Shown here: positions 5,258 through 5,730 of the stretch, piece after piece
Layout: each line of letters begins with the position of its first letter
Numbering within the stretch: the first letter of the stretch is position 1
Translations under genes and position numbers: made by a program
Source of the DNA: an uncultured Nannocystaceae bacterium
Lineage (GTDB): Bacteria > Myxococcota_A > Polyangia > Nannocystales > Nannocystaceae
Reading direction: 5' to 3'
DNA length: 5,730 nt
Assembly: GCA_938084085.1 (NCBI GenBank)
Contig: CALKDV010000196.1
Coordinates: forward strand, 1-5,730
The notes under the pieces: model-generated
Told to the model about the DNA's origin: nothing
Database searches by the model: none
The model's input: the letters and a program-made list of their open reading frames with translations, nothing else

Positions 5258-5730
5258 TGACCAACGACAAACAAAACGTTCAGGGACCACTGGTGGGGAT
5301 TTGCATGGGAAGTGAGTCGGACCTCCCCGTGATGCGCGAGGCCGCCGAGGCGCTCGCGCAGCTTGGCGTCGCCCACGAAGTTCGAATTTTGTCTGCCCAT
5401 CGCACCCCCGCCGAGATGACCTCCTACGCAGAGGCGGCGCAAGGCCGCGGCCTGCGAGTCCTCATCGCCGGGGCGGGGGGCGCGGCGCATCTTCCCGGGA
5501 TGATCGCGGCCTCCACTGTCCTCCCCGTGCTCGGGGTGCCGGTGCCGAGCCGACACCTCCAAGGCCTCGACTCTTTGCTCTCTATCGTGCAGATGCCCGG
5601 AGGAGTCCCGGTCGGGACGCTCGCGATCGGCCAGGCGAAGAACGCCGGGTTACTGGCTGCGCGGATGCTCGCGACCACGGACGAGGCCTTGCGAGCGCGG
5701 CTCGAGGCGTATCATAAGGACATGAGCGGC
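5257..5730 (+). CDS. purE: N5-CAIR mutase PurE, class I (3' end outside window)
   Basis: PurE moves the carboxyl group of N5-CAIR to make CAIR, the step after PurK. The ATG at 5257 shares its A with the purK TAA stop, a one-base overlap (TAATG) that favours translational coupling; no clear Shine-Dalgarno site is seen. The frame is open for 158 codons to the window edge with no stop, so the gene is incomplete. Class I PurE is usually about 160-170 residues, so only a few are missing. Conserved segments: MGSESDLPVM (17-26, phosphate-binding GSxSD), SAHRTP (46-51, with the catalytic-type His48), IAGAGGAAHLPGMIAA (70-85), VPVPSRHLQGLDSLLSIVQM (94-113) and PVGTLAIG (118-125). The first ten codons are A-rich (ACCAACGACAAACAAAAC), unlike the rest of the gene, which may keep the start region unstructured. 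Bacterial pairing with PurK supports the mutase over the class II AIR carboxylase. Confidence 0.96.
   Translation, partial: MTNDKQNVQGPLVGICMGSESDLPVMREAAEALAQLGVAHEVRILSAHRTPAEMTSYAEAAQGRGLRVLIAGAGGAAHLPGMIAASTVLPVLGVPVPSRHLQGLDSLLSIVQMPGGVPVGTLAIGQAKNAGLLAARMLATTDEALRARLEAYHKDMSG

Noticed and set aside
4208..5290. Antisense open frame of 360 codons opposite purK and the purE start
   Set aside because: It lies entirely across a strongly conserved purK frame. Long antisense frames are common in GC-rich DNA with biased third positions, and the translation has no recognisable domain.
1..5730. CRISPR array, insertion sequence, prophage, tRNA, rRNA or defence island
   Set aside because: I saw no spaced direct repeats, transposase or integrase motifs, terminal inverted repeats flanking a gene, or tRNA-like cloverleaf on either strand. 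The gene content is core chromosomal.

Overview
The window is 5.73 kb of GC-rich DNA (roughly two thirds G+C by eye). All recognisable genes lie on the + strand. Proteobacterial-style cell-envelope features, strong GC bias at third codon positions, genes without Shine-Dalgarno sites and a SppA peptidase fused to a beta-barrel-like domain fit a Myxococcota (delta-proteobacterial, myxobacterium-like) chromosome. That assignment is an inference from style; no taxonomic marker is present.

Layout: (1) 1-462, the 3' end of mutS2, containing the end of the linker and the whole Smr domain. (2) 489-3164, a large exported SppA-type (S49) peptidase with a cleavable signal peptide, an N-terminal beta-strand-rich region of about 310 residues and a complete tandem S49 unit with the Lys/Ser dyad. 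(3) 3165-3253, a short intergenic gap with a perfect 9-bp inverted repeat that overlaps a -10-like TACACT just before the next start codon. (4) 3254-3979, a small acidic helical protein with three TerB-like D-x-x-hydrophobic-x-x-x-E units. (5) 4013-5257 and 5257-5730, purK and purE, which overlap by one base; purE runs off the right edge a few residues short of its usual length.

How the genes work together: only purK and purE form an evident functional pair. PurK uses ATP and bicarbonate to make N5-CAIR from AIR, and PurE rearranges it to CAIR in de novo purine synthesis. MutS2 (nucleic-acid and ribosome quality control), SppA (envelope peptidase) and the TerB-like protein share orientation and short gaps but no obvious pathway.

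The window looks mainly like ordinary core chromosome. I see no mobile element, CRISPR array, tRNA, rRNA or defence cassette. The points most worth a second look are the barrel-SppA fusion, the matching GTACACT(T/C)C boxes 6-8 bases before two start codons that lack ribosome binding sites (possible leaderless transcripts), the inverted repeat over one of those boxes, and the triplicated TerB-like unit.
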